NCBI GenBank assembly: GCA_002682825.1
Contig: NOKP01000001.1
Span: forward strand, 1,948,464 to 2,012,463
Length of the DNA stretch: 64,000 nt
Source of the DNA: Neonectria sp. B-13
Lineage: Eukaryota; Ascomycota; Sordariomycetes; Hypocreales; Nectriaceae
Reading direction: 5' to 3'
Shown here: piece by piece, positions 53,001-64,000 of the stretch
Position numbering within the stretch: position 1 is the stretch's first letter
How the letters are laid out: every line of letters starts with the position of its first letter
Translations under genes and position numbers: made by a program
The notes under the pieces: generated by a model
Databases searched by the model: none
The model's input: only the letters and a program-made list of their open reading frames with translations
Told to the model about the DNA's origin: nothing

Positions 53001-54507
53001 CGAGTATCCTTGGCTTGGTCGAGCAGCTTGAGATAGGCCTCTTCGTCGTTGGCCTTGAGGGCCTGCAGACGCTGCTTGGCAGTCCGTTCAATGCGCTTCT
53101 GCTCTTCCTTCTCAATGTTGAAGTGCTGGGCGTACATGAGCCGGCTAAGCTTGTGCGACTTGGTTCGTTGCGCAGTGGCAGACTCCTGGATCTCCTGGCG
53201 GTGATTGTAAATGGCTCGGAGGAAGTCAGTGTGCTTCTTCTTCTCGCGGTTCTCGCGAGCGTCGCGCTGCTGCTTTTCGAGTTTCTCCGTGATGCGGGCT
53301 TCCCGCACATTCTGCTTCTTCATGCGGCGGTAGTTGGTCCGGTTGGTGGTCATGGCCAAGTTGTCGTAATGCATCATCTGGCGACCAATCTTGTCTCGAA
53401 GGGCACGTTGTTTGGCGAAGAGAGCCAATCCTTTCATCTCAATAATAGCCTTCCTCTTGAGAGTATCATCGGCCTCAATCGTGTCCTTAGAAGAGTCCCA
53501 ATGAGCAAGGTCGCCAGGCAGGTCCTTCAACTCTGTATAGCGCTGCCTCATTCTGTTGGAGACGACGATCTCTCGTTCCCATCGCAAATGGTCGAAGTCG
53601 ATGCCAGTGGGGAACACACCAGGAATGAACCAACGATTCTTGCGCTGGGAGTGGTCGGAGTATTGAATCGATGGTCGAATCATGCTGGTACCATAAGGTG
53701 ACTTGACAGTCTTGAAGGTATGGGCCTTGGGGACCAGAGAGTTCTCCTCCTGCGCGACAGGCTCAGGACCACTGGCAGCTGCCTTACCAGCGTCAGGGCT
53801 GGCTTGACTCGGCTTCGCAGCTGGTGCAGCCGAACCCGTCTCAGTAGCAGCAGCTTGTCTTCGTTGACGCTGGTTGAATATAGCCTGCTGCAGCTGCACA
53901 GAGACGCCAGCGTTCTTGCCAAGAAGCTTGAAAGCGTGGATCTGTTGTCTCAGCAGGGCAAGTTGCTGTTGGCTGAATTGGTTTGGCGCCGACGCGGTAG
54001 AAGGTGACGCGCCGGTCGAGGCGGGAGCGGATGGGGTTTGACTCGGCATCGCGGAAACACTGAGAGGGTTGGGTGGAGGCTGCGTTGCTTGGGGCGCGCC
54101 CTGCTGACGAGCAGCTTGGACACCATTGACCGAAGCGCCATTAGTCGCATTCTGCATCTGCTGCTGCTGCTGCTGCAGAAGTTGGTGTTGTTGTTGCTGT
54201 TGCAGGTACTGTTGCTGGTTCCTACGCATGGTATGTTGCTGCTGGAAGCTCATCAAAAACTGAGATGCCTTGATATACTCGGGGTCCGTTGGGGGCACAC
54301 CCTGCTCCTTCATCTGCTTGAGTTTCTGAAAAACTGGTCAGCAAGACTGGTTACTGCAAGAATATGACGCAGGAGAGATGGGTCGGGGACTGGGCAACGC
54401 GTAAGGGGGCATACTCGGAAGACTTCTTCGGCTTGCTGCTTGGTCGCGCCAGCCGGCATAGGCGCGCCGGGGTGCTGGACCGCTGGGGGAGCTTGTACCG
54501 ACGCCAT
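50081..54507 (-). CDS. SNF2: SNF2/BRG1-type chromatin remodelling ATPase with bromodomain
   Basis: Catalytic subunit of a SWI/SNF-class remodeller. Exons 54415-54507, 50345-54325 and 50081-50284 give 1425 aa. Order of parts: a Gln-rich N-terminus (about 60-90); a QLQ motif (LALLRQQIHAFKLL, about 150-170); a basic HSA helix (HTDFLRAIYNHRQEIQES and following, about 390-420); the ATPase with DEMGLGKT near 578, DEGH near 680 and helicase C with QAQDRAHRIGQ near 975; a SnAC-like acidic region; an AT-hook-like KKRGRKP; and one bromodomain (about 1255-1360, with PICMNQISTRIKKEEYNS). The last exon carries a Ser/Gly-rich tail ending PSDED. Snf2 (SWI/SNF) and Sth1 (RSC) are hard to separate by eye; the QLQ and single bromodomain fit both. 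Confidence 0.93.
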
Positions 54508-55566
54508 GATGAAGGTAGTTCTGGACACGCGGTATTCTTCGGTAGTGTGTAGCCCAATGAATAGATCGATGTATTCCTGGTTATCTACGTTGCATGTCGA
54601 GCGTGCTTGGTATTGAAGTCGGTGCTCGTCGCGCGAGGGTCAAGGCGTGTGGAGTGTCGCGAAAACAAAAAGAGTGTCGAGAAGGAAATCGGGGGCGAAA
54701 ATGAGCGCGTCGAGGTCGAGGGGACGAGCAATGGCCGACAGATTGCGAACGGGGACGTCCAGAAGTGGGCGACACGTCGTGGATGCGCGTGGGAAAGCCT
54801 CGGTGTTGATGGTTGCCGCACAGAGGGTTGGATGGCGCGGCGTGGAGGAACGTAGAATGGAGACAGGCAAAGAGAGCCCGGGAAATGTCGAGGTCCAAGG
54901 GAAAAAGTGTGTTATGTGGCGACGGGGCGCGTCGGGGCCGGTGCCGGGGGCCGGTGCGGCGTGCAAATCGCGTGCAACACGGATTTGGCGAGGTCTGGAG
55001 ATGGGAGCCGATGGTTTGAGAGGGCCCTGGCGATTTTTTGGATGCGCGCGCTCGCCGTTGATGATGGGGAGTGGTGAAGACACAACTGGACAAGATTCAG
55101 CGTGATGGTTGGTGCGGTCTTGAGACGGCGGGCCACAGTATTTCTCAGCATGACCCCCTGCCCAAAACGACCAAGAACAGGCAGGCTGCAAGAGGCGCCT
55201 GAGGCACCAATATCTCAATTAGCTTAAGTAAGCGCTGTGTTACGAGTACATGCACGTGACCACCACCTAAAAGGCCATCTATCTCATCCAGCTTCGTCGG
55301 CTCTTCATCCTCCCAGGTAATAGTAAGTGCTCTGTAGCAATGGGTATATCGGGTGTGTACCATCCAAACTTTCTGCTATCGAGGCAAGCTTTTGCCGCGT
55401 CGTGTTGGGTGGGGATTGGCTCGTCGTGGAAAAGTGAGGGGCAGCTTGTTTGCCTCCACCAACGTGGATGCAACCGCGCCTCGGCGTCTTTACGAGGGAT
55501 GTTACACGAGCCTTACATTTCTTGAGCGCTTCAACGCAAACCGTAGTCCACTGTGTGAATGTTACA
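54508..55566. other. SNF2 promoter/leader and WDR70 3' region
   Basis: Both neighbours read leftward. 54600-55100 reads open on several frames with Arg/Ser/Pro composition and is C/T-rich on the transcribed sense strand, fitting a long SNF2 leader. Nothing recognisable is encoded. Confidence 0.45.
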
Positions 55567-57327
55567 TCATCTCCTAGCCTTCTTCTTGTCGGGGCCATCT
55601 TCCTCCTCGTCGCTGAGTTCTGCGTACTGGGTCGTGGGTTGCGTCTTACTCCAGGCCTTGGTGAACATTGGATCACTCTGGGCCTTGTCAGCAAACTTCA
55701 ACAGAGCCTCGCGCGGATCTTCGTGCAGCATGCGGGCGAGGGGGATGTTCTCGGCGATGCTCTTTTCGTCGGGCTGATTCTTCTGGAAAGGGGTCTGCTG
55801 TGGGATCATAGGGCGACGCGGGTCCTTCGATCTGCCGGATACCGTAACTCCAGCCCTTCGTGAGCCGGACAGGGCGCCTGGGGCCACGATCGAGTCTCCA
55901 GACATACCAACGGACTGGTCCATTGTGAATTCGGGGTTGTCGTCGATGTGGCGCTTCTTCGGGGCTCTCGACATGACATCTACAGCTCCACGACTCGACA
56001 TGGTAGGATTGTAGAGGATGTGGGTTTCCGCGTTAGCTGAACCTGTGATGATCTGGTTAATCTTGGGATGCCAATCCACAGTGATGAGGGGCGATCCAGG
56101 AGTTATCGGTGTGACGAGTTCTGCCCGCAAGTTGCCCGGGTTCAGGATGTGCAGGTGGCCTGTTGCAGAGCCGGTGATGATGCTTGTCGAATTAGGGCCA
56201 TATCTAATGTTGCTTGTTGGGTAATGGTCCGACGTTGAAGGATGCGAGACTGTAACGAGGGGTTTCGTAAATTTTCTAGTATCCCAAAGCTTGATCAAGT
56301 CATCGCCACCGCGGGTGACCACCATGCGACCGTCTGCGGAGATGTCGATGCCGCCTGTCCATGTCTGGGGTTTGTGAGCGTCTCGGATTTCCCCTGCAGG
56401 ACGCGAGAAAGGGCTGTTTCCGCCGTACATGACGAGCGACCCATCCAGTGCTGCGGCGACGAGGATATTGTTGCCCCCTTGGGCGGGAGTGCCCCAGGCT
56501 ACCGTCGTCATCTTGGTCCGTCCAGCCGCACCAGCAGCCTTGGACTTGAACACGATGACCTCCTTCTGCGTGCGCTTGTTGTTGATATCCCAGATTCGAA
56601 GGGTGCTGTCTGTCCCTGCTGTGATGCAGGTATTCTTGTCTGTAGGATGCCAGGTTCCCGTCGTAATCTCGGAAATGTGACCCTTGGTGTTTTTCATGTC
56701 GCGGAGGTACATGTCTCCCTTGACGAACTCTGTTAGAATGTCACCGTCGCGTGACATGATCCTGGCCTGCAAGTGTGCGGAAATGCAAAGAAACACGCCG
56801 CCGGCCAGCGGATTAAATTGCACATGGTGGATTGGATGGGACTCGGTGCTGGCCGCAGAAGATTTTGTCTGGAAGGGGTCGATGGTCCGGAATGCTCGCA
56901 ACGTCGTCGGGGTCATGGCGGCAAAGTCGTGGAGCTTGACGGTGCAGTCCAAAGACGCTGACGCCAGGCGCCCCCCGGCGGGATCGAGCGAAACAGTTGT
57001 AACGGGGCGGTCATGTGTCTTTAGAACCAGCTCGTGAGAGACTGGGAATTCGTCGTCGTCGTCAGAATCGTCGCTATCGTCGCTGTCGTCGTCGCTCGAA
57101 TCCCGTGCCTTGCTAGGCTCCTGTCGCTGTTTTCTCTCTCCATCATGGCCATCCACAACAGAAGCGGGCGCGGGTCGATCCACCACCACTCGCCGACTTC
57201 TGTCGATTTGGGCTGCAATATCGGTTTCCTTGGACTTCTTGCCAAATGACGTGGGCAGGAATGCTCTCATGGGGTCGTCCGCGGCCAAGTCGGGCACGTC
57301 GACTTCGTAATCATCGTCGGAACTCAT
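55567..57327 (-). CDS. WDR70: WD40 protein WDR70
   Basis: WDR70 is a nuclear WD40 protein acting with the CRL4 ubiquitin ligase; in fission yeast and humans it promotes H2B ubiquitination and resection at DNA breaks. Single exon, 586 aa. The N-terminus has DPMRAFLPTSFGKK (residues ~18-32), then a Ser/Asp-acidic tract (~75-93) and EFPVSHELVLKTHDRPVTTVSLDPAGGRLASASLDCTVKLHDF, the diagnostic WDR70 start of the propeller. Repeats run to about residue 440 (for example TAGTDSTLRIWDIN and TRGGDDLIKLWDTR). The C-terminus has PMIPQQTPFQK and EDPREALLKFADKAQSDPMFTKAW, also typical of the family. Divergent from SWC5. Confidence 0.92.
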   Translation of the reverse strand: MSSDDDYEVDVPDLAADDPMRAFLPTSFGKKSKETDIAAQIDRSRRVVVDRPAPASVVDGHDGERKQRQEPSKARDSSDDDSDDSDDSDDDDEFPVSHELVLKTHDRPVTTVSLDPAGGRLASASLDCTVKLHDFAAMTPTTLRAFRTIDPFQTKSSAASTESHPIHHVQFNPLAGGVFLCISAHLQARIMSRDGDILTEFVKGDMYLRDMKNTKGHISEITTGTWHPTDKNTCITAGTDSTLRIWDINNKRTQKEVIVFKSKAAGAAGRTKMTTVAWGTPAQGGNNILVAAALDGSLVMYGGNSPFSRPAGEIRDAHKPQTWTGGIDISADGRMVVTRGGDDLIKLWDTRKFTKPLVTVSHPSTSDHYPTSNIRYGPNSTSIITGSATGHLHILNPGNLRAELVTPITPGSPLITVDWHPKINQIITGSANAETHILYNPTMSSRGAVDVMSRAPKKRHIDDNPEFTMDQSVGMSGDSIVAPGALSGSRRAGVTVSGRSKDPRRPMIPQQTPFQKNQPDEKSIAENIPLARMLHEDPREALLKFADKAQSDPMFTKAWSKTQPTTQYAELSDEEEDGPDKKKARR

Positions 57328-58415
57328 GGCGAGGCTTCGGGGCGAGCGCCAAGAGGGTATGTAGGTGAAGGAGGAAAGACGTGGCGTGGGGGGACGAAGT
57401 AGGGCGAGATTTAATCTTCAAGTGGGTGGGAGGGCGGTCTCTGTCGTCCAGGTTCGGCGCTGGCAAGCTGGTTGGGCTCTTGCATTGGGAAGCCTTTGCC
57501 CACCGCCCCGATTATTTTAGGGCCTTGTTTGCGGGGGGGATGGATGTCATCCCATCAAACGGCAGATTGACCATCACGCGCCACCACTGCCTAGACCGCT
57601 CTGGCTTTGTGCTTTGTCTGTTGACCGTCACAGTTGGCAGATATTGGGGCTGCGTACGAAGTAGTTGACTTTTCCAGCCTCCGTCTCAGCCTTTGCCTGT
57701 GAAGCTTCCGTCCGGTTATACGGGCTGTTCCGTGTCCATCTATCAACTTGAGACCGCCACAGTCTTCTCGCTCGGATGGCCGCTCATCGTAATTACGTGA
57801 AAGTCGCTGGCCATCCCATGACCCCGACGCACGTCATGTCGCAGAAGAGACCCATTCTGCGTTGCAATCAGACACACCGTATGTTCCACAGGAGCAATCG
57901 TAGTTTATGGCTCAAATGTCAGGGTCTTCGTGTGCCCACGGCTTAGTCCCAAGATCCTTCTTTTTGCTTTATTCTTTTTGCCTTTGACTATACTCTTGGC
58001 AAAAAAGATTGGGAAATTCCACGCCATTTCCATTTACTGTACTAATGCTACAATTGGAAGTCTACTTGCACGTGTAGTACGGAGTATAAAGTTTTCCATT
58101 GTGATAGTGAGGCGCTTGTTAAGCGTAAGAGGCATGTCCATGTAGGTAGCTTTCTAAACCGATTAGACCGGGCATCAAATACTAAAATGAGATGTGATGA
58201 GGAATAATTCCTCAATCATGAGGAATATTTGTTTGTGACAGCTTGTGAGTTGTGAAAGAGCGTGTTTCATGAAGTGTGCAGACCGAAGCTAGAGTCGCCC
58301 GGTGATTTGATTGGTCATTCACCTTGGGTGGCCGTTCACCGTGAACGTCTCGTCGCGCTTTACGCGAATCGTTCACTTCTCGTCCAACCTTTCCACCCCG
58401 CCATCAAGACCAAAA
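57328..58415. other. Divergent intergenic region, WDR70 and SWC5
   Basis: 1.09 kb between starts. It includes TACGGAGTA at 58078-58086 and an AT-rich stretch at 57950-58260. No gene seen; both promoters must lie here. Confidence 0.45.
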
Positions 58416-59455
58416 ATGCCCCCCGATCCCCTTCTCGACGAGGAGGAGCAATATGCATCTGCGGAGGATTCCGATTTCGCCCCCGATGCCGCTGCCGATC
58501 AGGTCTCAGATCATTCTGATTCCGACAACGATGCCGACAAACCCCCCAAGAAACGAAAGCCAGTAGACAGTGCAGAAGCCGCCGATGCTGGCTACGACAA
58601 CTCCGGCGACGAAGCAATCATCAAGAAGGGGGAGAAGCGGCGGAAGAGGGCCAAGGCAAAGCGCGCGGATAACGAGGACGACGAAGGTGGCGAGGGTGGT
58701 TTGATCAAGACTCGACGGCAGCGCGCAGCAGAGTAAGTGCTTCCCCATGGCCCCCTGAAGGAAACGGGTGCCAACTATTCAACAGAAAGGAAGAACGCAA
58801 GTATGCCACAAATACTGGGCCCGTCACTGTTGACGTCGATGCTCTCTGGGCGCAGATGGTCTCAGGACCAACAGTTGCTGCAGCCAAGACCGACGAAGCG
58901 CAAGACGACACTGCGAAACCAGACACAGAGGGAGCGACGTTCGATCAGATTGTTGACGACAAGCAAATATCCAACCCTACGGTCCCCGATGACCCATCGG
59001 TGATGATCCGCATCAAGCGCGCTTACAACTTCGCCGGCCGAGTACACACCGAGGAGAAGCTAGTCTCTCGCGACTCTGCCGAAGCCAAGCTCTACCTCGC
59101 ATCCCAAGCACCTGATGCCCCCACAGAGGAGCCTACTGCCAAGCGCATCACACAAAAGGCATTCCGCTCCGCCTTTGAACCGTTAATCGACCCGCTTCCC
59201 CAGCGCGCAGATCTCAACCTCGGGATGGCGGCGCGAATCAAAGCAGGCAAGGAAGCACAGGCGAAGAAGCTCAACACGGTGGAGAAGAGCCGCATGGACT
59301 GGGCCGGCTATGTGGACAAGGAAGGCATCAAGGACGAGCTCGAGTTGGCGGGCAAGTCCAAGGATTCGTACACGGCTAGGGAGGATTTCCTGGCGAGGAG
59401 CGAGGCGAAGCGAGACGAGGATTCAAGGAGAGCGAGAATGACTGGGCGAGTGTAA
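58416..59455 (+). CDS. SWC5: SWR1 complex subunit SWC5 (BCNT family)
   Basis: Swc5 activates the SWR1 remodeller that exchanges H2A for H2A.Z. Exons 58416-58732 and 58786-59455 give 328 aa. The N-terminal half is acidic and lysine-rich, with the DEEEQYASAEDSDF motif near the start that in Swc5 contacts H2A-H2B. The C-terminal BCNT domain is unmistakable: LNTVEKSRMDWAGYVDKEGI, DELELAGKSKDSY and REDFLARSE. The 53-bp intron splits the KEERKYA segment. The start at 58416 is the first ATG in the open frame; upstream in-frame sequence lacks ATG. In tandem with FAF1. Confidence 0.93.
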
Positions 59456-59843
59456 GAAAGCATTGGATCATTAACGGAGTTTTGGGATATGATACCACGG
59501 AACGGTTTTCCTTGTACACTCGATTGTATGATTACACAAAATGGGCTGGGTGTCGCCTCAGGGCACAAGCAAGATGCATGGCAGGTGCACGGCGTCGGCA
59601 GGAATAGATTCAGATAATAGTCTTACGATTAAAGCGCACATTTCAGTGCCGTTGCGTCTCTAATGCATCACTTACGAGGTCGAGCAGAAGGACGGTAGGA
59701 TGTAGTGTCACCAGCCTGGTGGGGCAGCCTCGCATCCCACCACAAGGCTGAGCTCCCCGTCGCCAAAAATTTCCATTCAGCACAATCACAGCGATCCGAC
59801 CGCCATTGCCCGACAGCACACTACCACTTAATTGTCGCCCATT
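59456..59843. other. Intergenic between SWC5 and FAF1
   Basis: 388 bp, tandem plus-strand spacing; SWC5 3' UTR and FAF1 promoter. No gene seen. Confidence 0.45.
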
Positions 59844-60851
59844 ATGGCCGTCCTCGGAAAGCGCAAGGCCCGCGTAGAGCCCTCAATCTCTGAGGAAGAC
59901 GCCGCTGCTATCTTCCGTCGCCACTTTGAAGCGCAGTTCTCGCCGCTGCCCGCCACTCAGGGAAAGGCTTCCAAAGCTGCGCCCGACGATGATGTCGACC
60001 ATGAAGACAGCGAGGATGACGATGAGGACCAGGATCATGAAGATGGAGAGAAGGAGAACGAATGGGGTGGTCTTTCAGACGATGAGTCAGATGAGGACGA
60101 AGAAGGTGAGGCTCAACATCCAGTCGTTGCAGTATATCAACTAACCTCGAGCGAAAGACCCAGCTATCGAAGTTGTAGACCATACCAGCGCACAACCACC
60201 CAAGCCAACGCCCATGTCCAAACGAGAATTCAAAGCCTTCATGGTAGGTTTCATCCTTAGCCCCATATCCAAGATCACTTCTGACCAAAGCGCTTCCAGT
60301 CCTCCCGTCCACCCGACCAAACCTACCGAGCCACCGAACTCGCGACCACCACCACCACCACCACATCCTCCTCGCCTGCCGTCCCCGAAGACGCCCCCTC
60401 CCTCCTCGCTCAAGACCTCGAACTCCGCCGCCTCATTGCCGAGTCCCACCTCCTCGCCCCTGCCCTCACCGCGGCCGGCACCCTCGTCGCGCCCAAGGCC
60501 TTCGCCGCCGGCCGAACCCGCCAAAAGGCGACCGACCTGCGCGTCCAAGCCCTCGGCTCCAAGGTCTCTATCCACAAGCAGGAGAAGATGCCCATGAACA
60601 TACGCAAGGGCATCATCGCAGCCTCCGGTGCTCGCGAGACCAAGCGCAGGAAGGAGGCCAAGGAGAACGGTGTCATTCTGGAAAGAGAGACTGGCAAGAA
60701 GTCGAAAAGGAAGGAGAGAGGGCGAGATCTCGCCGTTGATCGTCCGGGTGTAGGAAGACTCAAGGGAGCCGAGTTACGCCTGAGCGACAGGGACGTGAGG
60801 GGCATCGAGGGTGTAAGGGACACATTTGGCAGGCGAGGAGGCAAGAGGTAG
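59844..60851 (+). CDS. FAF1: FAF1-like 40S pre-ribosome factor
   Basis: Faf1 (C1orf131 in humans) is a nucleolar factor bound to the 90S/SSU pre-ribosome and needed for 18S rRNA maturation. Exons 59844-60105, 60158-60243 and 60300-60851 give 299 aa. The N-terminus has SEEDAAAIFRRHFEAQFSPL, then an acidic Asp/Glu tract (~50-88). The conserved MSKREFKAFMSS segment is split by intron 2. The C-terminus is basic (ASGARETKRRKEAKENGVIL) and ends with VGRLKGAELRLSDRDVRGIEG, the most conserved family block. A Thr/Ser run follows intron 2. Converges on STE12. Confidence 0.88.
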
Positions 60852-61463
60852 AGGAGCCGTGGGTTGCCTACCTTACTTACGGCAGACAAATGCATTCGAT
60901 CGATACCAACACTCGCACAGGATTAGTACCTCCTAGCTATCAGTACCTACTAGTTCACAAACATATCACGACATATACCAAATATTCCTCCAAGGGATCA
61001 AGATCAAATTGCAAATACAAAGTAGACATAGACCAATAGTATTCTCTTTTCGAGTGTAACGCATTTTTCTACATCTGATCAAGCCAACTCGTCCCGTCAC
61101 TAGTGACTAGGACCAATCATGTCTCCGGTGAAAAGGAAAAAGCAGCCATATATATACAGATGCATCCTTTACACATTGCAGCCCAAAGTATCCCCAACTC
61201 CCTCTTCGTCTTCCTTGGAGGCAGACATCGGGTCTTGGCCCGGCCATCCAAGCGTAATCTATCAGGGTTCTCTCCGTTTTGCCTCCCCACGAACGCTCTG
61301 ACTAATGATGAAAAAGGACATAAAAATGAACAAAAGAAAGGTCCTGGTAAGGACGACTTGAAAACACCCATTGAAGTTCTCCTTGAAAAATTGAAGCCAT
61401 AAATCCTCTGTAGTCATAACCCAGTATAAAAAAAACTAAATTGCAAGGCATACCATAATTCCG
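60852..61463. other. Convergent 3' region between FAF1 and STE12
   Basis: 612 bp tail-to-tail, AT-richer than coding DNA, with poly(A)/poly(T) stretches near 61430. No gene recognised. Confidence 0.45.
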
Positions 61464-63814
61464 TTACATCATACCACTGGCGTTGATAGCTGCCGGCTGG
61501 CTGATGGTCATGGGCATGCTAAGAGTTTGAAGGCTGTTGAAGGTTTGCGACGGCGCCATAGTGCTGGAGATGGACATGCCGCTCGAAGGCGGTGTGGAGC
61601 CATGGGCGACGGCGTTGATTGAGCCGGTCACGTAGGCGTTGTCAGAGTTGGGGGAAGCTTCCTCAAGAGAACCGAGATGGTCCTCCCCGGAGAAGTCCTC
61701 CTCATCCTCACCCGAGAGGTTGAACGGTCCCTCACCGCCGTCTTCACGACCGTGGGTGCGCTTGTGTCTGCAAGTATCCACCGTTAGTACATGCATTGTG
61801 GAACAGGGACTTGGAAAGTCAATGGAGGAACATACTGCGCAAGGTTGTCTGATCGGGAGAATGCTTTGCTACAATGGGGGCAAATGTAGGGTCTCTCCTG
61901 AGTATGTGTTCGCACGTGTCTAAGACGATGGTCAGATTCACTGTCAACGGTGGGTGGTTGCGAGGGAAACCAGGGGGGATGTCTTACCGCTTGAGATGCT
62001 CGAGACGCTTGAAGAGGCGACCACAAGTTGGGATGGGGCAAGAGTGAGACTTCTGAGGGTAGGGTCCAACCTCCATGACGGTAGCTGAACGAGCGCGACG
62101 AACGACACCACCGGGCGCAGGCACGGATCGTCGCTCGTTCACTGAGCCGTCTCGATGAAGTTCCTCGCTGCTAAGCTGAGGAAACTCTTGCTGGTGAAGG
62201 CCCATTGGACCAGGGCTACCCTCCACAGCGGAGAGGGGGGTACCGTGCCTCGACGTGTCGATCACTTCCTTGTGGTAGTGACCATTGGCCGAAGCACTGT
62301 AGGAAAGACCAGGGGGTGAGTTATCCGCGGACTCGTCACCTTCAGCCAAGGGACCTACAGAAGCAGACACGGATCTGCGGAGTTCGGAGGGTCTATGGGT
62401 CTGAGCTGTGGGAGGGGCATTGGTGGTCGCAATTGCCGACATGGATTGGGGGATGGATGAACGCCGTCTTCTCTGCTTATATGTCGGCGATCCTTCGATC
62501 ACAGAGTAGACGTTGTTGGTACCGTATGGGCGGGAGAACTGGGGTCCGGCCAGGTTGGAAGGGGGCAGCTGAACAACACCGTTCAAGCCGTTCATGCTGG
62601 CCAAGTGGTCAGGGATGGCCGAGTACAGGCCGGTCTCTTCGTTGGCAATGTAGGCAGGCTCAGCAGAGATCCCAAGCGCCTGCTGGGGAGGCGTAATGGG
62701 TTCGAAGGAAATCCCTCGGTTGCCGTAGTCGTCGTACTGAGAGGAGACGAAGGAGGGTGCCGGGGAGTACTCGAGGCCATAGGCTGGCATGGAGGCATGG
62801 CGTTGGTGGCCCTGGGTGATGGGGACTCCGTTCTGGTTATACTGAACACGCGTGTAATCAGGCTCCCTCTTGACGGGCATTGGCTGTGTCATCTGAGGGG
62901 CCACGTTCATAGCTCCATAGGGTACCATTGCGTCCATCCCCTCCGCTAAAGGGGGCATGGACTGAGGCATCATGGTTGGGGGGGGAGGCATCGAGTCCAT
63001 CGCCCTCATGACTGGGGACGTGGACTGGCTCTGAGAGTAAGATTGCTGCTGGGCACCGAAGGAGGACGAGTTGGCTTGTTGGGCCTTGGTCAGCTGCTCA
63101 TAGAGCGACTGAGACGAGTCGTACTGGAACGAGAGTGCAGGCTCGCTGACAGCAACAGTAGTGGCCTCCTGGCCCATCTTCTCGCGCTTCAGGTCGCGCT
63201 CCAACGCATCGAGGAACAAGCGGTCGTGAGGTACGCTGTACCAGTAAAAGACCTTCTGCTTCTTTTGCGTTCGGATGCAGTTGTTCTTGTAGAGAAAATC
63301 GAGGAAAGCGCTCTTGGGCTCTTCCAGAGAGGCGTCGGTTCCAGACTTCAGGTTTCGCAAGTCGGAGAAAATGCCCTCCTCGAACTTCTTGGAGTTCTTG
63401 ACAGGTCGGCCAAAGGCCTGGAATCGGAATGACAAGCATCGAACAATGTCGGTGCCAGAAATGTGGAAGAGGTTGTTCCTACAAATTCGGGGTTAGCCAC
63501 GGCGATCACAGTAAGGTCCATATTGCGCAGCAACGTACCAAAGAACGCAGGACACATATTCGCCAGTTGGCAACAGGAATCGGCGGATGTACTGATCTGG
63601 CTGCCAGTCGACAGGCGCAGAAATGAGAAAGTACTTGACTGCAAGACGGTGTCAGCTTGGGTTGCTAAGGCAATTTACAAGTGAAGTTAGACCCACGGTT
63701 ATCAACTTGCTGAAGCGCGACCTGGGCATCATGAGGCAATGCTTGCTGGGCTTCAGTGCTCAACATAAACGTTTCCGGTTTTTGCGGCGCCATGCCTGGA
63801 TGTTGTGGATACAT
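61464..63814 (-). CDS. STE12: STE12 homeodomain-like transcription factor with two C2H2 zinc fingers
   Basis: Downstream target of the Fus3/Kss1-type MAPK (Pmk1/Fmk1), controlling mating, invasive growth and, in pathogens, penetration. Exons 63697-63814, 63539-63638, 61988-63478, 61836-61919 and 61464-61767 give 698 aa. The STE DNA-binding domain spans residues ~35-165 ([85 protein letters not shown]). The centre is Gln/Pro/Ser-rich. The zinc fingers are [24 protein letters not shown] and [22 protein letters not shown], both with intact Cys2His2. The filamentous-fungal layout with fingers differs from yeast Ste12. Exon 4 is 84 nt with matching phases at both ends. Start [11 protein letters not shown] follows a short leader at 63815-64000. 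Confidence 0.96.
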
Positions 63815-64000
63815 GTTGGACTGTTGTGATGTGGTGTCTTGAGGTGACGTGACCAGTGACGGCCAGTCGTGATGAAGCCTGGGCGGAGACTGAGTGGTGT
63901 CGGTGAAATTGAACTAGCGATTCGATTGAATCGCAGATCGGGCTGCTGCTGATGAAAACGTGGAGGTTGCTCGTGGTGATGGGCGCGTCGTGCAAAGTGA

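Noticed and set aside
52370..53701. Long plus-strand frames (193 and 247 codons) inside the SNF2-type gene
   Set aside because: Exact antisense of conserved HSA/ATPase coding sequence; leucine/valine-rich shadows caused by codon bias.
54581..55218. Arg/Ser/Pro-rich minus-strand frames of 170-192 codons before the SNF2-type gene
   Set aside because: Sit in the leader and promoter of that gene, lack conservation features, and overlap each other in different frames.

Overview
The window is nuclear DNA of a filamentous ascomycete, most likely a Sordariomycete. Coding regions are GC-rich, introns are mostly 50-110 bp with GTAnGT donors and CTGAC/CTAAC-like branch points, and there are no operons. 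Gene content is typical Pezizomycotina: a STE12 factor with two C2H2 fingers, a cell-wall-integrity MAPKK, a GT90/CAP10-like glycosyltransferase and a DUF2235 hydrolase. No rRNA, tRNA, CRISPR or intact transposon was found by eye. Exon borders below come from reading frames and splice signals, not from transcripts.

Left part (1-17.9 kb), dense housekeeping: RER1, PAF1, a GT90 glycosyltransferase, a divergent ribosomal-protein pair (RPS22/uS8 and RPS12/eS12), a Par14-type parvulin, a multi-exon SRA-YDG protein, a small ABM-fold protein, PUS7 and the MAPKK MKK1.

Middle (17.9-34.5 kb), gene-poor: about 2.9 kb upstream of MKK1/DBP8, the DBP8 helicase, then 7.2 kb without a recognisable gene, one conserved acidic protein with a long C/A-rich leader, and another 4.1 kb without a gene. 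Short direct repeats and a strong palindrome lie here.

Right part (34.5-64 kb): IBA57, a DUF2235 hydrolase with a broken splice donor, a Cwf23/DNAJC17-like J-protein, then a divergent pair read as isoorotate decarboxylase (minus) and thymine 7-hydroxylase (plus). These would be the end of the thymine-to-uracil salvage route. Next come a frameshifted F-box gene, an APH-like kinase-fold protein, PHS1 (fatty-acid elongation dehydratase), a serine hydrolase, the SNF2-type remodeller, WDR70, SWC5, FAF1 and STE12.

Functional themes: Pol II chromatin (PAF1, SNF2-type ATPase, WDR70, SWC5), ribosome production (RPS22, RPS12, DBP8, FAF1, PIN4), RNA modification/splicing (PUS7, Cwf23-like) and MAPK signalling (MKK1, STE12). 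The clearest local system is the divergent thymine salvage pair. The most unusual observations are the donor lesion in the DUF2235 gene, the one-base frameshift in the F-box gene, an SRA domain protein without obvious partner domains, a 12-bp minisatellite inside a T7H intron, and a symmetrical exon carrying most of the second STE12 zinc finger.
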